Shown here piece by piece: positions 12,693-20,164 of a stretch of 20,164 nt of DNA (within the stretch, counting starts at the first letter, position 1; every line of letters starts with the position of its first letter). The notes under the pieces were generated by a model that worked only from the letters and a program-made list of their open reading frames with translations, searched no databases and was not told the DNA's origin. The translations under genes and the position numbers were made by a program. Where the stretch lies: IMG/VR virus record IMGVR_UViG_3300015198_000093, positions 1-20,164 of that record. The stretch is one strand, 5' to 3'. The DNA comes from a virus.

Positions 12693-13206
12693 TGCAGTTG
12701 CGCTAAATATTCAGTTGTCTCAGACCAGTAAATCACGTCTACGCAATCTGGCAGGTCAATTTGCCAAATCAAGTGAAGTGCTGGACCTTGCCCGTTCCCG
12801 CATATCGACTGTCGCCTATCGTGCGTTATCCATTGCTCAAAATCTTGCACCCAGGGACACAGGTGCCTTTGCAAGCGGTTTATCGTTAATGGACTATGGA
12901 ACGAACGGATTTGCTATCGTGTCGAATAACCCCTTCTTATTGCAATGGTTGCGCGAGGGAACGGGTGTGTATGCAGGTAAGGGACGCATTACCCCTGTGA
13001 ATGCACGTGCGATGGTGTTTACGGAATGGCGTGGGGCAATGATGGCCGCTAATTTTCGTGGTGCATATGCGTTTACATCTATTGCTGGCATGGCTGCTAA
13101 TCCCTGGGAAATGACGGCACAATTTGAGATCAAGGCCGATCTCGATGCTGAACTACCACGAATCGCGTATGATTGGGCTGCATTTCTAGGGGGATCGGTA
13201 CGGTAG
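12685..13206 (+). CDS. HK97 gp10-like neck / tail completion protein (173 aa)
   Basis: I choose the ATG at 12685 (protein begins MANAVALNIQLSQ). An upstream ATG at 12646 lies within the preceding gene without a ribosome-binding site. Residues 40-65 (AYRALSIAQNLAPRDTGAFA) carry the 'A-P-x-D-T-G' signature of HK97 gp10-like proteins. It is followed by VSNNPFLLQWLREGTG (79-94), equivalent to the usual 'Y-x-x-F-x-E-x-G-T' segment. The C-terminal AAFLGGSVR follows a typical terminal helix. These proteins join the connector to the tail. Position between connector and tail terminator genes fits exactly. Confidence 0.75.
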   Translation: MANAVALNIQLSQTSKSRLRNLAGQFAKSSEVLDLARSRISTVAYRALSIAQNLAPRDTGAFASGLSLMDYGTNGFAIVSNNPFLLQWLREGTGVYAGKGRITPVNARAMVFTEWRGAMMAANFRGAYAFTSIAGMAANPWEMTAQFEIKADLDAELPRIAYDWAAFLGGSVR

Positions 13207-13207
13207 C

Positions 13208-13759
13208 ATGTATACACAAATATGTGAATATCTGAAATTATTACTGATATCCCCTGCTTTACTGCCAGAGATTAACGCCATTGAGCAAGACTTTCGCAAC
13301 GGCATTACCATCAACTCAACTGATCGCAATGGCGTTCCCTATCCTTTAATGCTCAATAATGCGTTAGAGGTTGCCCCTTTAGCGCAATGCGATACGACTG
13401 AACCAATAAAGCAAATGGCTGGACCCTACCCAAGAGCATTTGTGTATCATATTCAATCCGAGTATGCCAGTGATAAACAAGAGACTAACTTACGGGTTGG
13501 TCAACATCGTATTGGCATATCGCTTTATGGATCGGCGAAAATCCCTGAACAAGCAGAGATGGTGGTATCGCGCCTTTCCTTTGCTGCTATGAAATTGATA
13601 GAACGCAATCAATATATGTTTTCTCAGTTACCACGATCAGGTGGTGCTTCTTCACTGGCATATGTCGAAAGTGCGGTAACGGGTATGCACTTACCCGCAT
13701 CGGTTGTGCCATTTCATATAGTTTTAGTGGTCAAGGTTTACGAAACACGCAACGCATAA
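13208..13759 (+). CDS. Tail terminator-like protein (183 aa)
   Basis: It comes directly after the gp10-like gene, the standard position of the protein that caps the tail tube and joins it to the neck. The N-terminal helix (YTQICEYLKLLLISPALLPE) is followed by a central strand-rich part (YPRAFVYHIQSEYASDKQET, then LRVGQHRIGISLYG), a helix (PEQAEMVVSRLSFAAMKLIE) and closing strands (PFHIVLVVKVYET). This alpha/beta order matches tail terminators of the gpU type. The ribosome-binding site is weak and the previous stop is only one base upstream, so coupling is likely. Family identity is inferred from order and predicted fold. Confidence 0.6.
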   Translation: MYTQICEYLKLLLISPALLPEINAIEQDFRNGITINSTDRNGVPYPLMLNNALEVAPLAQCDTTEPIKQMAGPYPRAFVYHIQSEYASDKQETNLRVGQHRIGISLYGSAKIPEQAEMVVSRLSFAAMKLIERNQYMFSQLPRSGGASSLAYVESAVTGMHLPASVVPFHIVLVVKVYETRNA

Positions 13760-13771
13760 GGAGATGTACGC

Positions 13772-14659
13772 ATGGCAGCAATCACGACAATTCAGGCTAC
13801 AGCAGCTATTGACAACATTGGTCAAACCGTTGTTGACGCACTTGCTGGACTACCAACAACGTCACAACAAACAACAGTCAACACCGATCTTGGCACACAA
13901 GTTACTCGTATTCTTGCCTACACTGATTCGGTTATCGAATCGATCATGTCAAGTGCATGGGTCGCTGAACAACGAAATAGTGTTTTACAAGCATTACCCA
14001 ACGGACCGCTGGTAACGTTTCTTGCGACTACCAATTATGCCAAACTATTGCAGAACGCTCCATACATCGCGTGTGACGCTTTAGATTTCGCATGCGGTCA
14101 AACATCAGGCTATACGGGACTAGCGAGCTTGTTGAGTCTTACAGGCACCCTCGTAGACCTTTATTCCGCAGATGTATTTAATTCATTTGTTTCAGCAGTC
14201 ACTTCAGGTGCATACATTCGTAAATATGGCACAAACATACCAGCGAAGATAGTAACTACGAGTGTATTTGTGCATGGTAATGTCGATACACTCAACTTGT
14301 TTACGACTAATAGCACAACTACAGGATTGCTAACGGCTGGTTCAGCAACATTAGTATTGCTCACAGGTGGTAACACGATTCCGTCAGGTGGGGTATTGGA
14401 AGCGTATGCTGGCAACACGATTGGTGGTGCTGCTTCTACTTATGTCATTACTGTTACCTATACCAATTTCGGCGGTACGGCGGGACAGGTCGGCACATTC
14501 ACTGTTACCAAAGGTGCCACTATCAATACTGTGTTTGCCCCTGGTGGCACCTATTATGTTGCCAGTATTCAAAGTGTTGCTATCACTACAGGTACAGCCA
14601 ATGGATCGGGCGATATTATTAACTTTCGTCTTAAACCAGCACGAACTATTACCGCTTAG
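13772..14659 (+). CDS. Uncharacterised virion protein, helical N-terminal and beta C-terminal domain (295 aa)
   Basis: AAGGAG lies seven bases before the ATG. Residues 1-170 are helical and include ATTNYAKLLQNAPYIACDAL and ASLLSLTGTLVDLYSADVF. Residues 175-295 are Gly/Thr/Val/Ser-rich strands (STYVITVTYTNFGGTAGQVG), likely an Ig-like or beta-sandwich module. Genes between the tail terminator and tail tube are commonly tail or sheath proteins. This one does not look like a sheath, because it is too short and lacks its fold pattern. It may be a tail-surface or neck-decorating protein, and its strong ribosome-binding site suggests a good copy number. I do not recognise the family. Confidence 0.55.
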   Translation: MAAITTIQATAAIDNIGQTVVDALAGLPTTSQQTTVNTDLGTQVTRILAYTDSVIESIMSSAWVAEQRNSVLQALPNGPLVTFLATTNYAKLLQNAPYIACDALDFACGQTSGYTGLASLLSLTGTLVDLYSADVFNSFVSAVTSGAYIRKYGTNIPAKIVTTSVFVHGNVDTLNLFTTNSTTTGLLTAGSATLVLLTGGNTIPSGGVLEAYAGNTIGGAASTYVITVTYTNFGGTAGQVGTFTVTKGATINTVFAPGGTYYVASIQSVAITTGTANGSGDIINFRLKPARTITA

Positions 14660-14670
14660 GAGATCATGAC

Positions 14671-15120
14671 ATGGCATATGTGAGACAGAATCCACATGGG
14701 TTGCTGATTTTAGAAAAAACAGCAGCTCCAATAATAAGAAAAACTGATGCGTATTGTTTACTGATTAAGATTCCCGCACGTCAATTTACAACGCAAGGGG
14801 GTATCTTCCTCTCAGAGCAAATTGAACATTGGGAACGCATGACCTCAAACGGCGCGGTAGTTCGTTGTCATACCCGTTTAGAAGCGGAAGAGGCGCGATC
14901 AATCGTGTGGTCAGGCGTGGATGATGGTCATTTTCTTACTGTTGCAGTCTCGTCGTATGATCCATGTGATGATGATATTCCGTACCATGATTGGATTCGT
15001 GGCATGCGTGGAAGAAAACTGGCAGCATTAGGTTTAACAGAAAGCGAACTACCTGAATCGCAGGATCAATCGCTTGCCTTTTTGAGTGATAAAGACTGGT
15101 TGGCGAACGGGCCAAGATAA
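14671..15120 (+). CDS. Hypothetical tail-region protein (149 aa)
   Basis: AGGAGA lies seven bases before the ATG. The protein is acidic and mixed alpha/beta, with ILEKTAAPIIRKTDAYCLLI near the N-terminus, a central HTRLEAEEARSIVWSGVDDG and a helical acidic C-terminus, GLTESELPESQDQSLAFLSD. There is no signal peptide, membrane segment or recognised motif. It sits just before the tail-tube gene, so a tail-assembly or accessory role is likely by context. Function remains unassigned. Confidence 0.5.
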   Translation: MAYVRQNPHGLLILEKTAAPIIRKTDAYCLLIKIPARQFTTQGGIFLSEQIEHWERMTSNGAVVRCHTRLEAEEARSIVWSGVDDGHFLTVAVSSYDPCDDDIPYHDWIRGMRGRKLAALGLTESELPESQDQSLAFLSDKDWLANGPR

Positions 15121-15140
15121 CGTAAAGGAGTACAAAAACA

Positions 15141-15665
15141 ATGGGAATCACGGCAAGCAAAATCAGACTTGGCGCACCATCAATTATGTTAGTGGGAACG
15201 CAAGACATGGGTGTAACGAAAGGTGGCGTTATGCTCAAATACAATCCTACCATGATGGATATCGAATGCGATCAATACCTTTCACCTGTAGCGGTATTTC
15301 GTACTAAAGAAGAGTGTACCATCGAGGCATCATTCCTACAGACTCAGGCAGCCATTGTAGCGGTCGCTATGGCCGTTCAGGGACTTGGCAACGTCGTCAC
15401 TACGGCTGGTACACCTAACACCGATAAATTGTCCTTTGGCGGTCAGGTAGTGGTTCCTACGACTACCCTTGATATAACCATTCCGAAGAATGACGGTACA
15501 ACGAATAATTTACTCGTACACCTCAACAAAGTGCATAGCCACAAAGAAACAACGTTACCCTTTGCACGTGACAAAGACACCGAGTACAAATCGACATTCT
15601 ACTGTCTCGCTGATTCGACTCAGGCAGTTGGGGCGCATTTAGGCTATTTCACAGAGCAATACTAA
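15141..15665 (+). CDS. Major tail tube protein (174 aa)
   Basis: An AAAGGAG site lies ten bases before the ATG. The sequence fits a tail-tube subunit: an N-terminal GAPSIMLVGTQDMGVTKGG, then VMLKYNPTMMDIECDQYLSP with the usual 'Y-x-P-x-x-x-D-I-x-x-D-Q' element, then TKEECTIEASFLQTQAAIVA (strand plus the single alpha helix of the fold). It ends with paired strands and a loop (LLVHLNKVHSHKETTLPFAR, then DTEYKSTFYCLADSTQAVG). Stacked hexamers of this protein form the tube. It sits immediately before the tail-assembly chaperone pair and tape measure, the expected order. Confidence 0.82.
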   Translation: MGITASKIRLGAPSIMLVGTQDMGVTKGGVMLKYNPTMMDIECDQYLSPVAVFRTKEECTIEASFLQTQAAIVAVAMAVQGLGNVVTTAGTPNTDKLSFGGQVVVPTTTLDITIPKNDGTTNNLLVHLNKVHSHKETTLPFARDKDTEYKSTFYCLADSTQAVGAHLGYFTEQY

Positions 15666-15696
15666 TCTCCGCAATAAAAAAGAGGAAAACAACACA

Positions 15697-16281
15697 ATGG
15701 CACGTACAGCAGAGGAAGCGATACTCCAAACAGTCAATGTTGGCGGTCGGGAATTTCCTATTGGTCAAATCACGATACATCAACTTTTTCGTCTCAAAAA
15801 CACGGTAGTTTCATTAGTGCTGTCAGGTCGATCCGCCCATTCCAAACGAGAATTAGCGGATAATCTGGCAGCAATCGAGGCAATCAAAACCGACATGCCA
15901 ACCATTAAAGCACAGTTAGCTACTTCACTTGGTATTGATGAATCACTGGTAGAAGAAGCGTTAGTTCTCAAAAATGTGAGTGAAGAATTACAACGCAAGA
16001 TTAACTACGCTGAAAATACCAACGGCTATGACGGTAATCTAGGGGCATTGCTGGAAGTATTAGAGAGTATGACTGAGAAGCAAATCACCGATTTAGCGGT
16101 TATCATGCTGGATCGTTCCTCTCACTCTGAAGTCTCTTACAAGTTTGTTGAGCAACATTTTAACCTAGATTGGTTCACTGAAGCGTTGGCGATATTCTTA
16201 GAGACCAACAATATCGCAAGTATCATAAAAAACTTGCAGAGGTTGGGGACGGTAGCCTCTATGCAAATGCCCCAAGCCTAG
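15697..16281 (+). CDS. Tail assembly chaperone, zero-frame product (gpG-like, 194 aa)
   Basis: The gene sits between the tail tube and tape-measure genes, the standard place of the lambda gpG-like chaperone that coats the tape measure during tail assembly. AGAGGA precedes the ATG. The protein is helical and moderately acidic: VNVGGREFPIGQITIHQLF near the start, then RELADNLAAIEAIKTDMPTI and MTEKQITDLAVIMLDRSSHS, ending LQRLGTVASMQMPQA. Codons 177-179 contain the slippery heptamer A AAA AAC, and a -1 shift there leads into the long open frame that follows. The unshifted product ends at 16281. Identification rests on gene order, size and the frameshift. Confidence 0.85.
   Translation: MARTAEEAILQTVNVGGREFPIGQITIHQLFRLKNTVVSLVLSGRSAHSKRELADNLAAIEAIKTDMPTIKAQLATSLGIDESLVEEALVLKNVSEELQRKINYAENTNGYDGNLGALLEVLESMTEKQITDLAVIMLDRSSHSEVSYKFVEQHFNLDWFTEALAIFLETNNIASIIKNLQRLGTVASMQMPQA
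16227..16278 (+). promoter_or_regulatory. Programmed -1 ribosomal frameshift signal
   Basis: The heptamer AAAAAAC at 16227-16233 is read in the zero frame as A AAA AAC, the canonical X XXY YYZ slippery sequence. After a 7-nt spacer, GGTTGGGG (16241-16248) can pair with CCCCAAGCC (16270-16278), leaving one bulged G and a 21-nt loop. A competing stem pairs AGAGG (16238-16242) with CCTCT (16256-16260). Either may stall the ribosome. The two overlap in sequence, so a simple pseudoknot is only marginally possible. Confidence 0.85.
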
Positions 16282-16694
16282 AAGATACCGACGCACATGA
16301 TTTTCTAGCGCAATTAGTACGACACATTACTGATCTGATGCGCTATGGATATAGAGAACGGGACATTCTGGATCATACTTGTGAATGGCTGAATTATACC
16401 TATCTTTTTGAGCGGGACAGAGAAGTTCAGCAAATCAGAATGAAAGAGGGCATGCGGTTACAAGCCGCCCGACTCACAGGCATTATGTTTCATGACCCTG
16501 AAAAGGGAACGGAATTTTACGAATCCCTTGTAGCTACCCTCAATGGCGAGGATAACAGCGATGATGATTGGCTAAGTAACCCGAATGCGTCAACAGATTT
16601 AGCAGCCCTAGAAGGAACTATACAAAGGAGAATCGATGAGCGAACCAACACCAGTAGTAGCGACGGACCCAACACAGACACCAGTAGTAGTTGA
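16233..16694 (+). CDS. Tail assembly chaperone frameshift extension (gpT-like part of the gpGT fusion)
   Basis: The -1 frame is open from the slippery site to the TGA at 16694. After codon 179 of the upstream frame it continues LAEVGDGSLYANAPSLED and then DLMRYGYRERDILDHTCEW, a helical charged region typical of the T-part of tail chaperone fusions. The fusion would be about 332 aa (179 plus 153). The first ATG in this frame, at 16338, has no ribosome-binding site, so separate translation is unlikely. In lambda, gpG and gpGT are made in a fixed ratio and the T-part recruits tail-tube protein, and the same role is expected here. The last 25 residues are Thr/Ser/Asp-rich and overlap the start of the next gene by 59 bases in another frame. 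Confidence 0.85.
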   Translation, partial: LAEVGDGSLYANAPSLEDTDAHDFLAQLVRHITDLMRYGYRERDILDHTCEWLNYTYLFERDREVQQIRMKEGMRLQAARLTGIMFHDPEKGTEFYESLVATLNGEDNSDDDWLSNPNASTDLAALEGTIQRRIDERTNTSSSDGPNTDTSSS

Positions 16695-17037
16695 ACCAAC
16701 ACCTGTCGCAGTAGTTCCCAATCCAACACCTGTCGCAGTAGTTCCCAATCCAACACCTGTAGTTGAACCAACACAAGACATTGAATTAACTGAGGGCGAA
16801 ACGTTGCATATCAATGTACATGCTGCACCATCAGTAGTTCCTGTACCAACCGTAGACCTCACACAACCATCTGAGTTAGTGTATGACGGTCCTAGTGACT
16901 TTTTGACCATTCCTATGACCATCGCTAAAGGTGCGTCATTTGCCTATACACCAGTGTTTGCTGAGTGGGTCAAACAGTTGCAAGATGCAAACCATTCATT
17001 CCATGTTGCTACCATCGCACAGACATCTAAGGCATAG
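16636..17037 (+). CDS. Pro/Val/Thr-rich repeat protein between chaperone and tape measure (133 aa)
   Basis: AAAGGAG lies six bases before the ATG, so this start inside the end of the chaperone extension is well supported. Residues 1-48 are a low-complexity Pro/Val/Thr/Asn tract with the repeating unit PTPVAVVPN encoded by 27-bp direct repeats. Residues 50-133 look folded and include VDLTQPSELVYDGPSDFLTI and FAYTPVFAEWVKQLQDANHS. The proline tract is probably an extended linker or spike. Few tailed phages I can recall have a gene of this type here, so the role is unknown. A small tail-tip or tail-chaperone accessory protein is one guess. Confidence 0.65.
   Translation: MSEPTPVVATDPTQTPVVVEPTPVAVVPNPTPVAVVPNPTPVVEPTQDIELTEGETLHINVHAAPSVVPVPTVDLTQPSELVYDGPSDFLTIPMTIAKGASFAYTPVFAEWVKQLQDANHSFHVATIAQTSKA
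16696..16760 (+). repeat. Direct 27-bp repeats, two complete copies plus a partial third
   Basis: A 27-bp unit starting CCAACACCTGTCGCAGTAGT occurs at 16696-16722 and again at 16723-16749 without a mismatch. The first 11 bases recur at 16750-16760. The unit length is a multiple of three, so it adds nine-residue PTPVAVVPN blocks to the encoded protein. Flanking GTAGTTGAACCAACAC copies extend the redundancy. Perfect identity suggests recent slippage or unequal crossover. Confidence 0.9.
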
Positions 17038-17070
17038 ACCTAACGGATTTACGCAAACAAGGATGTAGTC

Positions 17071-20000
17071 ATGTCGAGTATTGTTTTTTCCTTTGACGCA
17101 GAGGCTATTGGCGTTCTGAGTGCTTTAGATGCTATACGTAGTGGCATTGAGGGCATCATTAGCGTTGCTGAAACACTCTCATCGTCATTCGGGCAAATCA
17201 ATAGTAGTGCTGAAACACTCGATATCGGCATGACATCTTTGTTTGCTAATTTCGGAGCCATTACAGGGGCAGCCGATCAAGCGTCTCAGAGCATGGGGCG
17301 ATCATCCAATAGCGCAAGGGACTTAGCCTACCAACTTTCGCAATTAGCGCAACGATCCAGTGATTTAGCGGAATCGCATAAAGATGCCGTTGCTAAAATT
17401 GAAGTGCAAGAGCAACGGTTAAGTGATACGACTACCGAAGAAATACAGAAACGCAATGACGCATTTACCGCTTCAATGGATAAACTGGTTGAGTCACATC
17501 AAAATGCCATTGATTCCATTACCCGACAAGAGGAAAACCTTACACAGACGTATCTAGAGACGATGAATAATCGACTCATTAAATTACAGAATCCTATTGC
17601 ATTACAACATCAGCAATTAGTCAATGCGCTACAGCAACAAATATCAGGTTTACTCACTATTGGTGATACCGCTGGTGCAAGTAATTTATCAACACGATTA
17701 GATGCAGAGAATGCAAAATATCAAACATTTCTTACAACAAAAATAGAACCGTATTATAAGGAATTAGACCAAAAAGGGTATGACCATAACGCGAATCAAT
17801 TAACGGCATTAGAGAATCGGCTTTCCAAAGAGAACTCAAATTATGCCGATCAAGCGACACTGCTACAAAAAAATCGTGACCAACAATTAGTTGACATCAA
17901 CAAACACTACAATCAACAAGAGGCCGACTTACAGACCCATTTATCCAACGAAAATGAACAATACGCGAAACAACAACGCGATATTTCAGAACAACAAGCT
18001 CATGATATTTCTAATGCTGCTAGTTCAGGTGGTAGGGGAGGTAAAGGTGCATCAGCAGATATTGGTAAACCCCCTCCTACTGCTGATGGTATAGACTTGT
18101 TAAAAAGGCTTGGTATTGATCCTCAAAAAAATCCAATGGATGCAACTAATGCGATACAAGCGTGGATACTTGGCGAAAAGTACAAAGGGCAATCATTAGG
18201 GAATGGGCGTGGTCAAGCGTTTAATACACAAATGACCATACCCCAAACACAAAGCGTGGTAGAGCAATCGCTAGCATTAGGTCAAGACCCGACTTTAGCG
18301 GTACGTGGCAACGAAAACTATGTAGACTTATTTGCTAACTTACTTGCCTATACAGGTGGCACCGCTCCAACTCGTTCACAAACTAGTCGCTTTGGCTCAT
18401 TAGAGCAAATCATGGAAAAGGTCATGGCTGGCAATACGCAAGGGCTAGAGCGACAATTTGCAACTTTGGGTATATCAAAAACACTTTTAGAAAATAGCGG
18501 GGTAAAGTTTGGCGGGACAACAGGCAATACCATTGAGAATAGTGCTGATGTATTCGGAGCGTTAGAAACGTTATCCCATACAGCAGCCCCAGGTTTAGGT
18601 AAAAAAGAAGCAACTGAATCATTCTCTGGTTTGATGAATCAGTATAAAGATTTATGGTATAAAACCTCACAACAAATAGGTGATCCGAATAATCCCGATG
18701 GTTTGTGGAAGCAGTTCGATAAGCAAATTGGTCGATTATTAGTATTTCTACTTGCACATCAGGAAGATTTTGTGAAGTTTGGTCAAACTATTTTCAAAGG
18801 TGTGATCGATGCTTTCACGAAATTTAATGATTTTATCTTGTCGAAAAAAGGCACGGACACGTTACATGAAATAGGCCACGCATTTCAGGAAATAGGCGAT
18901 GCTCTCAAATGGATCGGTGAGCATAAAGATATCGTGCTACTGATCATTTCGTTACTAGGCATGCAAGCGGGATCAAAGTTATTAGGTGCTGCTGGTAGCG
19001 GATTAATGAACGGTGTAAAAGGCTTTGCATCAGGTGGCCTTGTAGGGGGATTAGGAATTGCTGGCGGTTTGGCTAGCGATATGTCTAGTGGTATAGGTGG
19101 ATTAGCTTCATCAGGAATGGGTGCAGCAAGTTCTGGTATTCAAGGCATATTTAATAAAATGTTTGGAGGATTTTCTTTAGGGAATCTTACACGAGAAACG
19201 TTTAATCCGCTTTCACGTGATTTACAAAACTTTGGGGGTAAAAGTGGTGGAAATCCATTTAGTCCTTCTGGTTTACTTGGGTCAGGTGGGGGAATCTTTG
19301 GTTTACTTGGCTCAGGAGAAAATGTAAAAGGCAACGCACCTAATTTTAGTAGTGATCCCAAAGGAGTAAAACAGTCACTTGATGCAATATCAATGGCAAT
19401 ACGCGCATTAGGTGACATAAATATTACTGGTAAAAATGTGTATGTCAGTGGACCTCAGAGTAGAGGATCACGTTCGGGTAGTGGTAGTGCTGGTAATACC
19501 GTCGCTGACGACATATTCGGAGCCGAAGAGCAAGGATTGACAAATAGCGGTGGTCAGTCTTTACAAAAACAGTTTACCGATCTTGTACAAAAGTTTTACA
19601 GAAAACAACCATCTGGACTACTAGGCGATGAGAAGGGAATGGTCGAATCAACATTTGCTGGTGGTGGTCAAAGACCGATAATCAAAGACATTACTGATTT
19701 ATATAAAGGTCAAGGTTTGCTTGGATCAGGGGCGATGCAAATGCCTGGTTCAGCATCGGGCGATGCAATACATATGGGCGGGTCATTCTTCCAAGATCGT
19801 GCAGGTGGGGCATTAGCACGGAATATCGTTAATGACATTCCTATCATTGCAGGTAAAAGTGCTGGCAGTGAAATGGGACCGCTCAGCAACGCTGCTATGG
19901 GGATACTTCCTAACCTTATGAAATTAGGACCAATATTAGGACCGATCATTATGGGTATCGGTCCAGCCCTTGCAGGTATGGCAGTCGCAGCAGGACCGAT

Positions 20001-20164
20001 TATTCTTGTAGGGGCTGCTATCGCTGGTTTAATAGCAATACTGGTAATGAACCGTGAAAAGATCATGCCCTTTATCAACACTCTGATAAACTTCTTTCAA
20101 CATCAACTAAAAGACGCTGGTAAAGAATTACATAAATTTGTCAAGGAAGTGACCGATAGAATTG
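17071..20164 (+). CDS. Tape measure protein, N-terminal part (runs off the right edge; at least 1031 aa)
   Basis: The ATG at 17071 has AAGGATG upstream, and the frame stays open to the window end. Tape-measure proteins set tail length and are ejected first during infection. Residues 1-90 are helical. Residues 90-310 form a Gln/Glu/Asn-rich coiled coil containing a 40-residue-spaced near-repeat (LAESHKDAVAKIEVQEQRL at 99-117, LVESHQNAIDSITRQEENL at 139-157). Residues 370-600 include the usual RFGSLEQIMEKVMAGNTQGL and FATLGISKTLLENSGVKFGG elements. Hydrophobic or Gly-rich segments lie near 621-670 (DIVLLIISLLGMQAGSKLLG) and 949-1005 (GPIIMGIGPALAGMAVAAG), likely membrane-inserting parts for genome delivery. 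The length so far implies a tail of considerable length. No lysozyme-like domain is visible yet. Confidence 0.92.
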   Translation, partial: MSSIVFSFDAEAIGVLSALDAIRSGIEGIISVAETLSSSFGQINSSAETLDIGMTSLFANFGAITGAADQASQSMGRSSNSARDLAYQLSQLAQRSSDLAESHKDAVAKIEVQEQRLSDTTTEEIQKRNDAFTASMDKLVESHQNAIDSITRQEENLTQTYLETMNNRLIKLQNPIALQHQQLVNALQQQISGLLTIGDTAGASNLSTRLDAENAKYQTFLTTKIEPYYKELDQKGYDHNANQLTALENRLSKENSNYADQATLLQKNRDQQLVDINKHYNQQEADLQTHLSNENEQYAKQQRDISEQQAHDISNAASSGGRGGKGASADIGKPPPTADGIDLLKRLGIDPQKNPMDATNAIQAWILGEKYKGQSLGNGRGQAFNTQMTIPQTQSVVEQSLALGQDPTLAVRGNENYVDLFANLLAYTGGTAPTRSQTSRFGSLEQIMEKVMAGNTQGLERQFATLGISKTLLENSGVKFGGTTGNTIENSADVFGALETLSHTAAPGLGKKEATESFSGLMNQYKDLWYKTSQQIGDPNNPDGLWKQFDKQIGRLLVFLLAHQEDFVKFGQTIFKGVIDAFTKFNDFILSKKGTDTLHEIGHAFQEIGDALKWIGEHKDIVLLIISLLGMQAGSKLLGAAGSGLMNGVKGFASGGLVGGLGIAGGLASDMSSGIGGLASSGMGAASSGIQGIFNKMFGGFSLGNLTRETFNPLSRDLQNFGGKSGGNPFSPSGLLGSGGGIFGLLGSGENVKGNAPNFSSDPKGVKQSLDAISMAIRALGDINITGKNVYVSGPQSRGSRSGSGSAGNTVADDIFGAEEQGLTNSGGQSLQKQFTDLVQKFYRKQPSGLLGDEKGMVESTFAGGGQRPIIKDITDLYKGQGLLGSGAMQMPGSASGDAIHMGGSFFQDRAGGALARNIVNDIPIIAGKSAGSEMGPLSNAAMGILPNLMKLGPILGPIIMGIGPALAGMAVAAGPIILVGAAIAGLIAILVMNREKIMPFINTLINFFQHQLKDAGKELHKFVKEVTDRI

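Noticed and set aside
16236-16275. H-type pseudoknot at the frameshift site
   Set aside because: The two stems would leave no bases for the first connecting loop. A simple hairpin with a 7-nt spacer is the safer model.
16338-16694. Separate 118-aa gene starting at ATG 16338
   Set aside because: There is no ribosome-binding site, and the frame is open upstream to the slippery heptamer in the correct -1 register. It is better read as the frameshift extension of the tail chaperone.
16517-16922. Minus-strand open frames of 85 and 104 aa with repeated motifs
   Set aside because: Their repeats are just the reverse complement of the 27-bp and Pro/Val/Thr repeat tract on the plus strand.

Overview
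This window looks like the packaging, head and tail region of a tailed bacteriophage or prophage, with a leftward block of early or accessory genes at the left end. It is moderately AT-rich. All three standard stop codons end real genes, so there is no sign of stop-codon reassignment. Most genes have purine-rich Shine-Dalgarno sites of the AGGAG or AAAGGA type, which points to a bacterial host. There is a long tape-measure gene, a single tail-tube gene and no sheath gene next to it, so a long non-contractile tail (siphovirus-like) is the best guess. I see no integrase, repressor pair, tRNA, rRNA, insertion sequence or CRISPR array. The host cannot be named from the sequence.

Left block, minus strand, 1-2847. 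Five genes read leftward from the promoter region near 2850-2960: a 178-aa helical protein, an intercistronic hairpin terminator, a 470-aa protein with four predicted membrane segments and a possible C-terminal helix-turn-helix, and then three small genes, the last cut by the window edge. None has a function I recognise. The 470-aa gene carries an exact 9-bp motif six times, on both strands and in different codon registers. A small helix-turn-helix protein (3039-3332) is divergent from this block, and a palindrome-rich promoter region lies between them. A long hairpin at 3493-3560 separates it from a convergent, leftward LysM-CHAP lysin gene (3568-4185).

Right block, plus strand, 4273-20164. 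This is one long unidirectional operon in classical morphogenesis order: small and large terminase (overlapping by 143 bp), Mu gp29-like portal, Mu I-like protease with a probable in-frame internal scaffold gene, head decoration protein, major capsid protein, four small head or connector-region proteins, head-tail connector, a small basic protein, HK97 gp10-like neck protein, tail terminator, two uncharacterised virion proteins, tail tube, and a tail-assembly chaperone with a -1 frameshift extension. A Pro/Val/Thr-rich repeat protein follows, then a tape-measure gene that runs off the right edge. Spacing is tight, with several ATGA or TAATG stop/start overlaps that suggest translational coupling.

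The best-supported recoding features are the canonical A AAA AAC slippery heptamer followed after 7 nt by a GC-rich hairpin (16227-16278), and the internal scaffold start at 8463. The least explained parts are the membrane protein with its putative DNA-binding end, and the 9-bp repeat array inside its gene.
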